DNA from: Gp6-AA40 sp036742665
Lineage (GTDB): Bacteria; Acidobacteriota; Vicinamibacteria; Vicinamibacterales; UBA2999
Length of the DNA: 64,000 bases
Direction: 5' to 3'
Assembly (NCBI GenBank): GCA_036742665.1
Contig: DAINQP010000001.1
Span: forward strand, 12,204 to 76,203
Under the pieces are notes generated by a model. The model searched no databases, was not told the DNA's origin, and worked only from the letters and a program-made list of their open reading frames with translations. Shown piece by piece: positions 16,586-25,126 of the stretch. The number at the start of each line of letters is the position of its first letter. Positions within the stretch are counted from its first letter, which is position 1. The position numbers and the translations under genes are program-made.

Positions 16586-16638
16586 TGGTGGGAGTTGGAA
16601 TTGGGAGTGGTTGGGCGTTGGGAATTGGTCGTTGGGAG
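16549..16638. repeat. C-rich/G-rich imperfect inverted repeat, partly coding
   Basis: The left arm (actcccaaatcccaactccc) overlaps the end of the EamA gene. The right arm (ggtgggagttggaattggg and gtggttgggcgttgggaatt) fills the gap to the convergent gene ending at 16639. The words match those at 8944-9057. It probably forms a long imperfect hairpin and may terminate both genes. Confidence 0.75.
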
Positions 16639-17055
16639 TTACTTCACTTTAGAAAGGTCAGAAACGCCGCCCGCTGATCCGCCAAGAAACAGACGCTTGC
16701 CGTCGGCGAGCACGAAATTGCGGCCGACCGCCTTCTGCGTCCCGTCCTTCGCCTGATAGCCTTCGACGACGAGCTCGGTGCCGACCGGGACGGTGTTCTT
16801 GGTGACGCCCATGCGAATCAACTGATTCGGGCTGCCGCCTTCCACCATCCAGGTGCTGACTTTACCGTCCTTATCCTTGATATCGATGTGGAACCAGGAG
16901 TGAGGATTCACCATCTCCCACTTCACGAGCGTGCCCTTCAATGTGAGAGGCCGGCTGACATCGAATTCCGCGGCGAACGCGTGATGCGCATGAAGCTGCA
17001 CGACGCCCGTCAGCAGACCCGCAGCCACCATCGCAATGGCGAGTGTCATACGCAT
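16639..17055 (-). CDS. DUF6152-like periplasmic protein
   Basis: 138 residues with a signal peptide (MTLAIAMVAAGLLTGVV). The mature protein starts with the hallmark HHAFAAEFD and continues with a beta-rich fold (LTLKGTLVKWEMVNPHSWFH, STWMVEGGSPNQLIRMG, GTELVVEGYQAKDG, RNFVLADGKRLFLG), which I recognise as the DUF6152 pattern. It is the last gene of a minus-strand run and starts two bases after the previous stop. The paired His and NPHSWFH residues may bind metal. Function unknown; its place beside quinoproteins suggests a periplasmic accessory role. Confidence 0.85.
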   Translation of the reverse strand: MRMTLAIAMVAAGLLTGVVQLHAHHAFAAEFDVSRPLTLKGTLVKWEMVNPHSWFHIDIKDKDGKVSTWMVEGGSPNQLIRMGVTKNTVPVGTELVVEGYQAKDGTQKAVGRNFVLADGKRLFLGGSAGGVSDLSKVK

Positions 17056-17057
17056 GG

Positions 17058-18140
17058 CTAGTTCGAGCCCTTCTTCTGTTCGGCCGCCTTCTTCTCGTCG
17101 GCGCGCGCACCGGCCAATATGTTGGCGATGCCGTAGTTGGTTTCGTGACAGGCGAACTCGAAGATCGGTCCGTCCGTCTTCGCGAGCGGCGCCTCGGCGG
17201 TCCACGCACGGTCCCACGTTTGTGGGTCTTCAACGGTGAATCGATACTGGATCGTGTCGTCAGCCGTACGCGTGAAGCGCTCGGTGACCTTCAAGGTGTC
17301 GCTCGATCCCTGAAACGCGTTCTTGCCGTTGAAATTTGTCGTCTCGACCACGAGCGTGTCGCCCTCCCACCGCCCGCGGGAGAGTCCCACCCACTGCTTG
17401 ACACCAGACGGCGGTTGAGGACGATTGTCGAGCGGGATGATGCGCACATCGTGAATCATCTCGGTGAGGATCATCACGTAGCCAGGCGCCTGGACGATCT
17501 GATAGTTGGCGTTGTAGCCGGCGTTCATCAGCGGGGGGCCGGCCCCGCCCATGATGATGCAGCGCGATCCAATCGGCATGTTCTCGACGGCATCGTACTG
17601 TCCACCGGCCGCCTTCCGCGCCGCCGCGCGATCCTGCGCGCGCTTCTGCCCTGCGGCGGTGACCGAAGGAAGCCGGCCATCGGGTGGGTCGACGATGAGC
17701 GAGGTCCGCAGGTTGCGCGCAAAGGTGGACTGGCTCCGGTCCAACCCAAACTGCGTGAAGTCGTAGTGCACGTCGGCGGTCGTGCCCGGCTCGGTCTGCT
17801 CCGATTCGCGTTCCGCCGCCGCTTTGATGGCGGCCTCGGCTTCTTCAGGCGTGTAGATTTCTTTCGTCACGCCGTTCGGCCGTTGCAGCGGCACATACGT
17901 CGAGTTGGTCCAGAAGCCCTGGAGATCGGGCTGGCCATCGGGTGTGCGCGGCGCTTTGTAGGCCTTGCCGGCTGTCGCCGGCGCGTCCGCCTTGCCTGAT
18001 GCCGCACTCGCGGGTGCGGTCTTGATCGCCGTGGGTTTTGCGGTAGGCTGCGTCTGACCCGCAATGGAGACCGTCGCGGTGAGCGTCAGCACGAGGGCGA
18101 CCGCTCCACCACGCATGAATGAACGGGTTCGATGCCTCAT
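17058..18140 (-). CDS. Secreted PDLxGxW-family protein, copy 1
   Basis: 360 residues. The start at 18140 is set by a GAGGAGAA ribosome site seven bases upstream; the longer frame reads through that site. A signal peptide (RGGAVALVLTLTATVSIAG) is followed by an Ala/Lys/Pro-rich linker and RTPDGQPDLQGFWTNS. Later conserved stretches are QTEPGTTADVHYDF, GYNANYQIVQAPGYVMILTE, MIHDVRIIPLD, WVGLSRGRWEGDTLVVETTN and ERFTRTADDTIQYRFTVED. It is closest to the copy at 19001, sharing long runs, with copy 2 between them. The C-terminus is Lys/Glu-rich. No catalytic motif is recognisable. It probably acts in the periplasm, in the same operon as two quinoproteins. Confidence 0.85.
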   Translation of the reverse strand: MRHRTRSFMRGGAVALVLTLTATVSIAGQTQPTAKPTAIKTAPASAASGKADAPATAGKAYKAPRTPDGQPDLQGFWTNSTYVPLQRPNGVTKEIYTPEEAEAAIKAAAERESEQTEPGTTADVHYDFTQFGLDRSQSTFARNLRTSLIVDPPDGRLPSVTAAGQKRAQDRAAARKAAGGQYDAVENMPIGSRCIIMGGAGPPLMNAGYNANYQIVQAPGYVMILTEMIHDVRIIPLDNRPQPPSGVKQWVGLSRGRWEGDTLVVETTNFNGKNAFQGSSDTLKVTERFTRTADDTIQYRFTVEDPQTWDRAWTAEAPLAKTDGPIFEFACHETNYGIANILAGARADEKKAAEQKKGSN

Positions 18141-18176
18141 CGGCTTCTCCTCTGTCACCGGCCCTGTATCACCAAT

Positions 18177-19001
18177 CTATTTGGCCGGCTGCTTGCGCAG
18201 ATGCCCATAGAGTAAGTCTTCCACGAACTCGACGCACCGGAATTCGAGAATCTGAGCGTTTCGCTCGACGTGCTTGTACAACGGCATGCTCATCTTCCAG
18301 GGTCGCGAAAATACCTTGGGATCTTCGATAGTGACTTCGTAGGTGATGGTTTCCGCGCTCCGCGGCGTGAAACGCTCGACGACGTGCAGTGCATCGCTGT
18401 GAAAATTTCCCGCACGATCGAACCAGCTCCGATCGTTAAACCCCTTCGTGTCGACGACCAGCGTTTCGCCTTCCCATCGGCCGTTCGACCATCCCATCCA
18501 GCTATCCGCGGGCGCCTCAGTCTGCTCCGCCATATAGATCGTACGGACTGCACCGGCGAACTCGTGGATGAGCATGATGTGTTTCGTGCTCTGGATGATC
18601 TGGAACGGCATGCCCTGATACGTGGAGCGCGGCACACCCGGCAGGTAGCACTTGATCTCAGGATCGAGCTTCAGCCGGTTCGCGTAGTTCTCCTGCTGCT
18701 TCGTGCGCGCCGCCGGCAGATACGGGATCTCGCCGCCTTCCACGACGCCGAGACCGGCCGGCACAGCCCCGGCGGCCCCGAGGTCGCGCACCGGACTCGG
18801 GCCCGCGGGATGCGGCTCGATGTTCCAGTTCGCGGTGTTCATCGTCTGCCAGATGCCATTCAGGTTGGGCTTGCCATCCGGCGTGCGCGGCGCACGATAC
18901 GCCGGCGATGCCGGTGTCTGCGCGGCCACATTTGTCAGCACGGGCAACAGCGAGCCGGCCATCAACGCGAGAGTCGTCCCGATCAGCAACCGGTTCCGCA
19001 T
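18177..19001 (-). CDS. Secreted PDLxGxW-family protein, copy 2 (short form)
   Basis: 274 residues, with a signal peptide (NRLLIGTTLALMAGSLLPVL). It keeps the family entry RTPDGKPNLNGIW and the later blocks PFQIIQSTKHIMLIHEFAG, WMGWSNGRWEGETLVVDTKG, FNDRSW, ERFTPRSAETITYEVTIED and EFRCVEFVED. It lacks the TTADVHYDF block of copies 1 and 3 and is nearer in length to the copy at 53292. Its start overlaps the stop of copy 3 by one base (TAATG), a sign of coupled translation. Function unknown. Confidence 0.85.
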   Translation of the reverse strand: MRNRLLIGTTLALMAGSLLPVLTNVAAQTPASPAYRAPRTPDGKPNLNGIWQTMNTANWNIEPHPAGPSPVRDLGAAGAVPAGLGVVEGGEIPYLPAARTKQQENYANRLKLDPEIKCYLPGVPRSTYQGMPFQIIQSTKHIMLIHEFAGAVRTIYMAEQTEAPADSWMGWSNGRWEGETLVVDTKGFNDRSWFDRAGNFHSDALHVVERFTPRSAETITYEVTIEDPKVFSRPWKMSMPLYKHVERNAQILEFRCVEFVEDLLYGHLRKQPAK

Positions 19002-20104
19002 TATTTCGCGCCCTTCTTGAGTGCGTCTTCCGCCGCGTTCTTTTCTTCGAGCCTGGCACCAACCAACGTGTTGTAGAGGCCGAAGTTGCCTTCGTGGCAT
19101 GCGTGCTCGAAGATCGGCCCGACGGTCTTCTTCATCGCCGACTCCGCGGACCACGGTCTGGTCCACATCGTCGGGTCGTCGATGGTGAACCTATATTCGA
19201 TGGTGTCGTCCGAGACGCGCGTGAACCGCTCGATGACCTTCAGGTTCTCGTCAGAGCCGCGGAATGGATTCTTCGCGTTGAAGTTGGTCGTCTCGACGAC
19301 GAGCGTGTCGCCGTCCCAGCGGCCCCGCGACACCCCCATCCACTGACGAATCTTCGGATCGACCAGCATACGGCCATCGCCCGTCGATGATGCTGGGGGC
19401 GACCCTGAGCGTGTCGAAGGGTCCAGCGCGATGATGCGCACGTCGTGGATCATTTCGGTGAGGATCATCACCACACCCGGCGACTGGACAATGTGGTAGT
19501 TGCTGTTGTAGCCGGCGTCCATCATCGGCGGGCCTGGGCCGGCCATGATCAAACAGCGATCGTCGAGCTGATTGCTCTCGGCCGAATCCCAGCGGCCGCC
19601 GAGCTTCTTCTGCTCTTCTCCTCGCTGGGCGGTCCGGCGCTTGCCTTGATCGGTGAGCGGCGGAATTTTGCCATCCGCCGGATCGACGATGAGTGACGTG
19701 CGCAGACTACGGACGTACAACGACTGGCTGCGATCGAGGCCGAACTGACTGAAGTCATAGTGGACGTCAGCGGTCGTGCCCGGCTCGGTCTGCGCGCTCT
19801 CACGCTGCACGGCGAGCTTGATCGCGGCTTCAGCTTCGGCGGGCGTGTAGAACGGCTTGGTCACGCCATCGGGACGTTCGAGCGGTGTGTACGTAGAGTT
19901 GGTCCAGAAGCCTTGCAGATCAGGCTGGCCATCGGCCGTGCGCGGCGCGCGATAGGTGCGCGTCTGTACGCTCGGCGTCTGCGCCGCGGGCGTCCGCGGC
20001 GCGGGTGTCTGCGCGGCCGCCACCGACGCCGCGAGAACAACCGCCGCGACCGCGCCGAGCAGCCGCCTTCGCGCTGCGCGCTTCGACGCCCAGGCTGGTT
20101 TCAT
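19001..20104 (-). CDS. Secreted PDLxGxW-family protein, copy 3
   Basis: 367 residues with a basic N-terminus and signal sequence (LLGAVAAVVLAASVAAAQ), then a Thr/Pro/Ala linker and RTADGQPDLQGFWTNS. It shares with copy 1 the blocks GVTK-x-x-YTP-x-EAEAAIK, QTEPGTTADVHYDFSQFGL, GYNSNYHIVQSPGVVMILTE, MIHDVRIIALD, SRGRWDGDTLVVETTN and ERFTR. An extra Ser/Gly insert (STRSGSPPASSTGDGR) lies in a loop. The start overlaps the quinoprotein stop (ATGA), so it is coupled to the dehydrogenase, which argues for a role in that complex. No catalytic residues are recognised. Confidence 0.85.
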   Translation of the reverse strand: MKPAWASKRAARRRLLGAVAAVVLAASVAAAQTPAPRTPAAQTPSVQTRTYRAPRTADGQPDLQGFWTNSTYTPLERPDGVTKPFYTPAEAEAAIKLAVQRESAQTEPGTTADVHYDFSQFGLDRSQSLYVRSLRTSLIVDPADGKIPPLTDQGKRRTAQRGEEQKKLGGRWDSAESNQLDDRCLIMAGPGPPMMDAGYNSNYHIVQSPGVVMILTEMIHDVRIIALDPSTRSGSPPASSTGDGRMLVDPKIRQWMGVSRGRWDGDTLVVETTNFNAKNPFRGSDENLKVIERFTRVSDDTIEYRFTIDDPTMWTRPWSAESAMKKTVGPIFEHACHEGNFGLYNTLVGARLEEKNAAEDALKKGAK

Positions 20105-21732
20105 TTCGCGTCTCCCCGAAGCGCGAACGCGAACAGCGAGTTGCCTGCGGCAATCGTGACGTACTGCTTGCCGTTCACCGAGTAACTCATCGGACCTGCG
20201 TTCACCTGACCACCAAGGGCCGCTTTCCACAGCAGCGCACCTGTACGCGCATCCAACGCCAGAAAGTATCCTTCCTTGCCGCCGCTGAATACGACATCAC
20301 CGGCGCTGGACAACACGCCGGCCCAGGTGATGTCGGCCATCTTGTACTCCCACTTCGGTTCGAGCGTGCTCGGATCGTAGGCGCGCACGACGCCGTACGC
20401 CTCGTCTTCGTTGTTCAGGAAATTCTGCAGATTGATCTGCCCCATCGTCGTCTGACGCGGGTTGATCCCGTTGGCGCGCGGGAACTCGCCTTCCACGGCG
20501 ACGGTGCTCGAGTTCTCGAAGTGCGCCACGTAGTACAGGCCCGTGCGCGGACTGAACGACGGCGGCGCCCAATTGGTGGCACCGTGCACGTGCGGACGGA
20601 TGACGGTGCCTGCTTTGCTCGGCACCATGCCCGGGACACGCTGCACGCGGCCTTTGCTGTCGAAACCGTCCGCCCAGTTCACCTTCACATACGCCCTGCC
20701 ATGCAGGAACTCGCCGCTGACGCGATCGAGCACGTACATCAGCCCGTTGCGATTCGCCCAGAGCATCACTTTGCGAGGCTTGCCACGGAACTGAATGTCG
20801 GCGAGCACGGGCACCTGCGTCGAGTCGTAATCGAGCTCGTCATGCGGTGTGAACTGGTAGTGCCACTTCAGTTTCCCGGTGTCCACATCGAGGGCGACAA
20901 CTGAGTCGCTGTAGAGATTGTCGCCAAGTCGCGAGCGGCCGTCCCAGTCAGGCGCCGGGTTGCCGGTGCCGAAGAACGCAAGATTCGTCTCCGCGTCGTA
21001 CGCCCCCGCGTTCCAGACACCAACGCCGCCCGTCATCCACGAGTTGCCCGACCACGTGTCGTTGCCGGGCTCTCCTGGACCAGGAATCGTGTAGAAGCGC
21101 CACAATTCCTTGCCCGTCTTCGCGTCGAAGGCCGCGATCTGTCCGCGGATCGGCCCGTCTCCGCCCGCGGTGCCGATGATCACTTTATCCTTCACGACGA
21201 GCGGCGACATCGTGATCGAGTAGCGATCTTTCGCGCTCGCGACTTCCTTGTTCCACAGAATCTCGCCGGTCTTCGCATCGAGCGCGACGAGGTGCGCATC
21301 GATCGTGCCCATATAAAGCGTGTCGCCAAGAATCGCGAGCCCGCGATTCACCCGGCCGCAGCACGTGCGCGCCTCCGGGGCCGGTGCATACGTCGTCGTC
21401 CAGAAAGGGCGGCCCGTTTCGGCATCCAACGCAACGACGTCGTTGGGCGCCTGGACCGTGTAGAGCACGCCATCGACGACGAGCGCGGTGGCCTCGAACT
21501 TCTCGAGCGACCGCGCCTGCCAGATCCACTGCAGCTCGAGATTCTTCGCGTTCGCTGTATTGATCTGCGTCAGCGGACTGTATCGCTGGTTCAACGGCGT
21601 GCCCGAGTACGAGAGCCAGTTCTGCGGCTCGCGATCGGCGTGCAGAATTCGCTCGAAGGTGACCTGCGCCTGCAAGGACGCGACCGCGACAATCGCCGCG
21701 ACGATGGCGAAGAGACCTGTTCGTCGAGTCAT
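20101..21732 (-). CDS. PQQ-dependent alcohol dehydrogenase-like quinoprotein with lanthanide-type signature
   Basis: 543 residues with a signal peptide, forming an eight-bladed quinoprotein propeller (repeats such as VVALDAETGRPFW, LVALDAKTGEILW, IAAFDAKTGKELW, FLALDARTGALLW). The adjacent Cys pair (TCCGRV) matches the vicinal disulfide of methanol dehydrogenases, and GTGNPAPDW supplies a metal-ligand Asn. The catalytic Asp is D301 in TPHDELDYD, and D303 two residues on is the residue that marks lanthanide-dependent enzymes (XoxF, PedH) as against Ca enzymes. It oxidises an alcohol or aldehyde in the periplasm and would pass electrons to a cytochrome c, here encoded just upstream with a four-base overlap. 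Confidence 0.93.
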   Translation of the reverse strand: MTRRTGLFAIVAAIVAVASLQAQVTFERILHADREPQNWLSYSGTPLNQRYSPLTQINTANAKNLELQWIWQARSLEKFEATALVVDGVLYTVQAPNDVVALDAETGRPFWTTTYAPAPEARTCCGRVNRGLAILGDTLYMGTIDAHLVALDAKTGEILWNKEVASAKDRYSITMSPLVVKDKVIIGTAGGDGPIRGQIAAFDAKTGKELWRFYTIPGPGEPGNDTWSGNSWMTGGVGVWNAGAYDAETNLAFFGTGNPAPDWDGRSRLGDNLYSDSVVALDVDTGKLKWHYQFTPHDELDYDSTQVPVLADIQFRGKPRKVMLWANRNGLMYVLDRVSGEFLHGRAYVKVNWADGFDSKGRVQRVPGMVPSKAGTVIRPHVHGATNWAPPSFSPRTGLYYVAHFENSSTVAVEGEFPRANGINPRQTTMGQINLQNFLNNEDEAYGVVRAYDPSTLEPKWEYKMADITWAGVLSSAGDVVFSGGKEGYFLALDARTGALLWKAALGGQVNAGPMSYSVNGKQYVTIAAGNSLFAFALRGDAK

Positions 21733-22511
21733 GGAGTGGGCCTGCCCTTCAACGACACCAGATAGCTGACGACGTCGGCGAGTTCCTGCGTATTGAAGGT
21801 GCTCTTGAACGACGGCATCGGCGACGGAATGAAGCCGGACTCTTTCAGGTTCGTCTTGCTGAACGATCGCAGCTGCTCTTGCATGTCGATCATCTGCACG
21901 GTGTAGGTGTCGATGTTCAACAGCCGGCCGGTCACGGTCGCGCCATCCTTCGTGACGACGCGATAGAAGCGTCCGGTCGGCAGTACTTCCGCGGCGGGAT
22001 CGATGAGCGAGCGCTCGAGATCCGCCGAGCGGCGCTGCTGCCCGATGCGCGTCAGATCAGGTCCAATCCGCGAGCCGACACCGTTGGCTCGGTGACACTT
22101 CAAGCAGCCGCCCTTCCCTTCGAAGAGCGCTTTGCCTCGCGCAACGTCACCGACCGCGGTCGCGCTGGTCCTGGTTGCGGCGGTCGAACGCAGGTAGGCG
22201 ACGACCCGCTTTGCCTGCTCGTCGGACATGTTCGTCGCGGGCATTGGTGTGCCGGGCACACCCTTTTGAATGATCCTGACGAGATCCTCGTCGCTCTTCG
22301 CGGTCTTGAAAATGCCGCGACCGAGATCGATTCCCGGAATCTCGTTGCCGTCTGGACCGTGGCAGTTCGCGCAGCTCTGTCGAAACACGCGTCCGCCGTC
22401 CTCGATGTCAGAAGCGGTCTCGTGTTGGGCGGACGCGCGTAAGTCAAAATGCGAAATGCAAAAGGCAAACAATGCAAAAAGAACGAATCCCCCCATGGCT
22501 CGGTGTCTCAT
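21729..22511 (-). CDS. Two-haem cytochrome c
   Basis: 260 residues with a signal peptide (GGFVLFALFAFCISHFD). It has two haem-binding motifs, CANCH near residue 46 and CLKCH near residue 136. The first haem domain has the usual Met-ligand region (GTPMPATNMSDEQAKRVVAYL). The second belongs to the type with a long C-terminal extension (YRVVTKDGATVTGRLLN, YTVQMIDMQEQLRSF, MPSFKSTFNTQELADVVSYL). It lies between two quinoprotein genes, eight bases after one and overlapping the next by four, and is their likely electron acceptor. Confidence 0.94.
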   Translation of the reverse strand: MRHRAMGGFVLFALFAFCISHFDLRASAQHETASDIEDGGRVFRQSCANCHGPDGNEIPGIDLGRGIFKTAKSDEDLVRIIQKGVPGTPMPATNMSDEQAKRVVAYLRSTAATRTSATAVGDVARGKALFEGKGGCLKCHRANGVGSRIGPDLTRIGQQRRSADLERSLIDPAAEVLPTGRFYRVVTKDGATVTGRLLNIDTYTVQMIDMQEQLRSFSKTNLKESGFIPSPMPSFKSTFNTQELADVVSYLVSLKGRPTP

Positions 22512-22519
22512 TTGACGCT

Positions 22520-24535
22520 CTAGTTCTCCGGATTCGCCCCACCGCGGCCGCCGCCAGGTGCGCCACCGCGACCACCGCGCCCACCGCGGCCCGTGTCGGG
22601 CGGTGGGAACGCGAACGCGACGAGCTGCGCGCCGGCCGTCGCAGTGCCTCGCGCGCCGACGACGATGAACTGACGGCCGTTGTGCATGTAGCTCATGGGC
22701 AGACTGACCTGCGGACCAGGAAGCGGCGTCTGCCAGATCTCTTCACCGGTTGCCTTGTCGTAGGCGTGGAAGACTGCTTGTCCGCCAGAACCCTCGCCCG
22801 CGAACACCAGCGTCTTGGTGACCATGATGCCCGCCTGCGATGGACTGCCGGTCTTCGGAATGGTCAACCCTTTCAGTGCCGGGTTGTTCTTCACCGAGGG
22901 CGGCGTGTCGCCGTTCGGGATCTGCCACGCGATCTCACCCCGGTTCATGTTGTACGCGGTGATGCGGCCGTACGGCGGCTTCAGCAGTCGCAGGCCCTGA
23001 ATCGTCGGCAGCGTTCCACCGAACGTGTAGTCGGTGTCCACGCCGCTCGTCGTTGGATCGGTGTTCGGTGTCAGTCCGATCACACCAGGCGTCGTCGTCG
23101 AACCGACATAGACGAATCCGGTCTCGGGATCGGCTGCACCGCCCGGCCAGTTCGCCCCGCCACCAAGGCCCGGCGCGACGATCGTCCCGCGATTGCCGTT
23201 CGGCACGACCACAGTGCCAGGCGTGTAGATCGGACCGGTCTTATAGTTCTTGATCGCTTCAATCGCCTCTGCGCGCAACGCCGGCGTAAAGTCGATCAAA
23301 TCGTCGATGGTGACGCCCTGTAGGTCGAACCCCGGCGGCTTGTTCGGGAAGGGCTGCGTCGGTGACGTCCATTCCTTCGGCACATCGGTCTGCGGTACGG
23401 GCTTCTCTGTCCATCCGAACACCGGCCGTCCATTCGTGCGGTCGAACACGTAGGCAAACGCCTGCTTGGTGAGCTGCACGACGGCGCGCACCGGCTTTCC
23501 GTCCACGCTGAGATTTAACAGGATCGGATGCGGCGGCATGTCGTAGTCCCAGATGTCGTGATGCACGAGCTGCTGGTACCAGATCATTTTGCCGGTCTTG
23601 ATATCGAGGCATACCAGCGAGTCGGAGAACAGATTGTTCCCCGGACGATGGCCGCCATAGACATCGTTCGTCGCCGATTCGATCGAGAGGTACACGTAAC
23701 CAAGCTGCGGGTCGGCCGAGAACGGGCCCCACACGCCGGCATTACCCGTGTACTGCTGCGAGTCGCCCTTCCACGTCTCCGAGCCCGCCTCACCTTCACG
23801 CGGGATGGTGTGAAACGTCCAGATCTTTCGCCCGGTGCGGACGTCGAAGGCCATGATGTCGCCCTTGACGTTCGAGCGGTTGACGCGGCCGCCAGGCGTC
23901 AGCGCCGGTCCCACGACGATCACGTCGTTCGAGATCACCGGTGGTGAGCTGTTGCCGATGCGGCCGGTCGGATCGAGTGGCACATCGAGATCGAGCTGCT
24001 TGAACAGATCAACGGTACCACTCTGCCCGAAGCCGGTAATCGGCTGACCCGTTTTCGCGTTCAGCGAGACGAGGTTGAACCCGGGTGTTACGAGCACGAT
24101 GCGCTCATCGCCGCGCCCGTCCGTCCAGTACGCGACGCCGCGATGCACTTTGCGCGGCGCGGCATCGAAGCGCGCGCCCTCCTCAGGACGCCACACCCAC
24201 AGTGTCTCGCCCGTACCCGCGTTCGCGGCGACGACGGTGCGCCGCTGCCCGGCGGTGAAGTAGAGAACACCGTTCACCATCAACGGAGTGGTTTCTGTGG
24301 TCACTGTCTCAGCCGGCGTGCCGAAGTTGTCAAACTTCCACGTCCACGCCACCTGCAGGTTCTTGACGTTATCTTTCGTGACCTGATCGAGGGATGAATA
24401 TCGCGTGCTGCCCTCGTCGGCGGAGTAGGCGCGCCATTGACCACTGCTCATGCCGTTCTGGCCGGCGCCCACGAGTGGCCACAGCGCGATCACGAGCAGA
24501 AGCCCACCAAACGCGTATCGCCGCGACTGCATCAT
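22520..24535 (-). CDS. PQQ-dependent quinoprotein dehydrogenase (glucose-dehydrogenase-like propeller)
   Basis: 671 residues. The start at 24535 follows a GGGAGGG ribosome site and gives a signal peptide (YAFGGLLLVIALWPLVGAG). The mature part opens with GQWRAYSADEGSTRYSSLDQ and has propeller repeats (VVAANAGTGETLWVW, VVSLNAKTGQPITGFG-like, IMAFDVRTGRKIW, VCLDIKTGKMIWYQQ). The active-site stretch is LVHHDIWDYDMPPHPILL, as in membrane glucose dehydrogenase, but no N-terminal membrane bundle is present, so it is a soluble periplasmic form. The end is Gly/Arg-rich. It heads the tight part of the operon, eight bases before the cytochrome gene. Confidence 0.92.
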   Translation of the reverse strand: MMQSRRYAFGGLLLVIALWPLVGAGQNGMSSGQWRAYSADEGSTRYSSLDQVTKDNVKNLQVAWTWKFDNFGTPAETVTTETTPLMVNGVLYFTAGQRRTVVAANAGTGETLWVWRPEEGARFDAAPRKVHRGVAYWTDGRGDERIVLVTPGFNLVSLNAKTGQPITGFGQSGTVDLFKQLDLDVPLDPTGRIGNSSPPVISNDVIVVGPALTPGGRVNRSNVKGDIMAFDVRTGRKIWTFHTIPREGEAGSETWKGDSQQYTGNAGVWGPFSADPQLGYVYLSIESATNDVYGGHRPGNNLFSDSLVCLDIKTGKMIWYQQLVHHDIWDYDMPPHPILLNLSVDGKPVRAVVQLTKQAFAYVFDRTNGRPVFGWTEKPVPQTDVPKEWTSPTQPFPNKPPGFDLQGVTIDDLIDFTPALRAEAIEAIKNYKTGPIYTPGTVVVPNGNRGTIVAPGLGGGANWPGGAADPETGFVYVGSTTTPGVIGLTPNTDPTTSGVDTDYTFGGTLPTIQGLRLLKPPYGRITAYNMNRGEIAWQIPNGDTPPSVKNNPALKGLTIPKTGSPSQAGIMVTKTLVFAGEGSGGQAVFHAYDKATGEEIWQTPLPGPQVSLPMSYMHNGRQFIVVGARGTATAGAQLVAFAFPPPDTGRGGRGGRGGAPGGGRGGANPEN

Positions 24536-24584
24536 CAGTATCCCTCCCTGAACGGTGCCGGAATGTTGCGCCGGGACCGGCGCG

Positions 24585-25031
24585 TCAGTCAAACCCTCGC
24601 GGCGCCGGACGCGCGGCGGCGCTGGCCTCGCCCGATCGCCAGTTTTTTTTGACCGCCAGGCGCTCCTGCGAGCGCGTGGATTTGGGTTCCCAGTCCGTGT
24701 CCTCGCCCAATACCGGATCGAAATAGTTGATGTACCCGCCCGGGTTGGCCCTGAACGACTCGAGCGTTTTGCCGCGGTGCGTCGTGCCCAGGAAGTCGTT
24801 TCGTCCCCCGCGCTCGTCGCTGCTGGTGAAATACAGCGGCAACACGAAATTGCTTACCCCGATCCCGTCAATCACGTAGCTTTCGCTCTGCACCGCGTCA
24901 CACATCTCAAACCAGTGATAGACGTCGCGATCCTCTGCCGGATGCGGCCCCTGCGTCCCCTCTTGCCCTCGAGGCGCAGTTGCGCGCCAAACACTCCTTG
25001 TCATCGGGGCTAACGAAACCCAGGGGCACAA
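24585..25031 (-). CDS. Conserved-looking hypothetical protein, possibly 5'-truncated or frameshifted
   Basis: The convincing part begins near DRDVYHWFEMCDAVQ and continues SESYVIDGIGVSNFVLPLYF, NDFLGTTHRGKTLESF, GGYINYFDPVLGEDTDW and a basic tail. Residue and codon use look like real coding sequence. The N-terminal 30 residues from the ATG at 25031 do not. A second minus frame, open from 25128 to 24907, has plausible residues (VDILSGFRILSSSFVPLGF) and could join this one by a single frameshift near 24960. It ends 50 bases before the quinoprotein start and may be the first gene of that operon. Function unknown. Confidence 0.45.
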   Translation of the reverse strand: MCPWVSLAPMTRSVWRATAPRGQEGTQGPHPAEDRDVYHWFEMCDAVQSESYVIDGIGVSNFVLPLYFTSSDERGGRNDFLGTTHRGKTLESFRANPGGYINYFDPVLGEDTDWEPKSTRSQERLAVKKNWRSGEASAAARPAPRGFD

Positions 25032-25126
25032 ACGAACTGGACAGTATGCGAAACCCGGATAGGATGTCCACGCCTCTCGACTCGCTCGGGGCGCCCTGAG
25101 CCATCGTCGGAGGGGCGGAGGCGCTC

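Noticed and set aside
17043..17999. A 318-residue plus-strand frame opposite PDLxGxW copy 1
   Set aside because: Arg/Val/Gly-rich antisense shadow; the minus frame carries the conserved family blocks.
22472..23323. A 283-residue plus-strand frame opposite the quinoprotein
   Set aside because: Arg-rich low-information sequence opposite a clear propeller gene.
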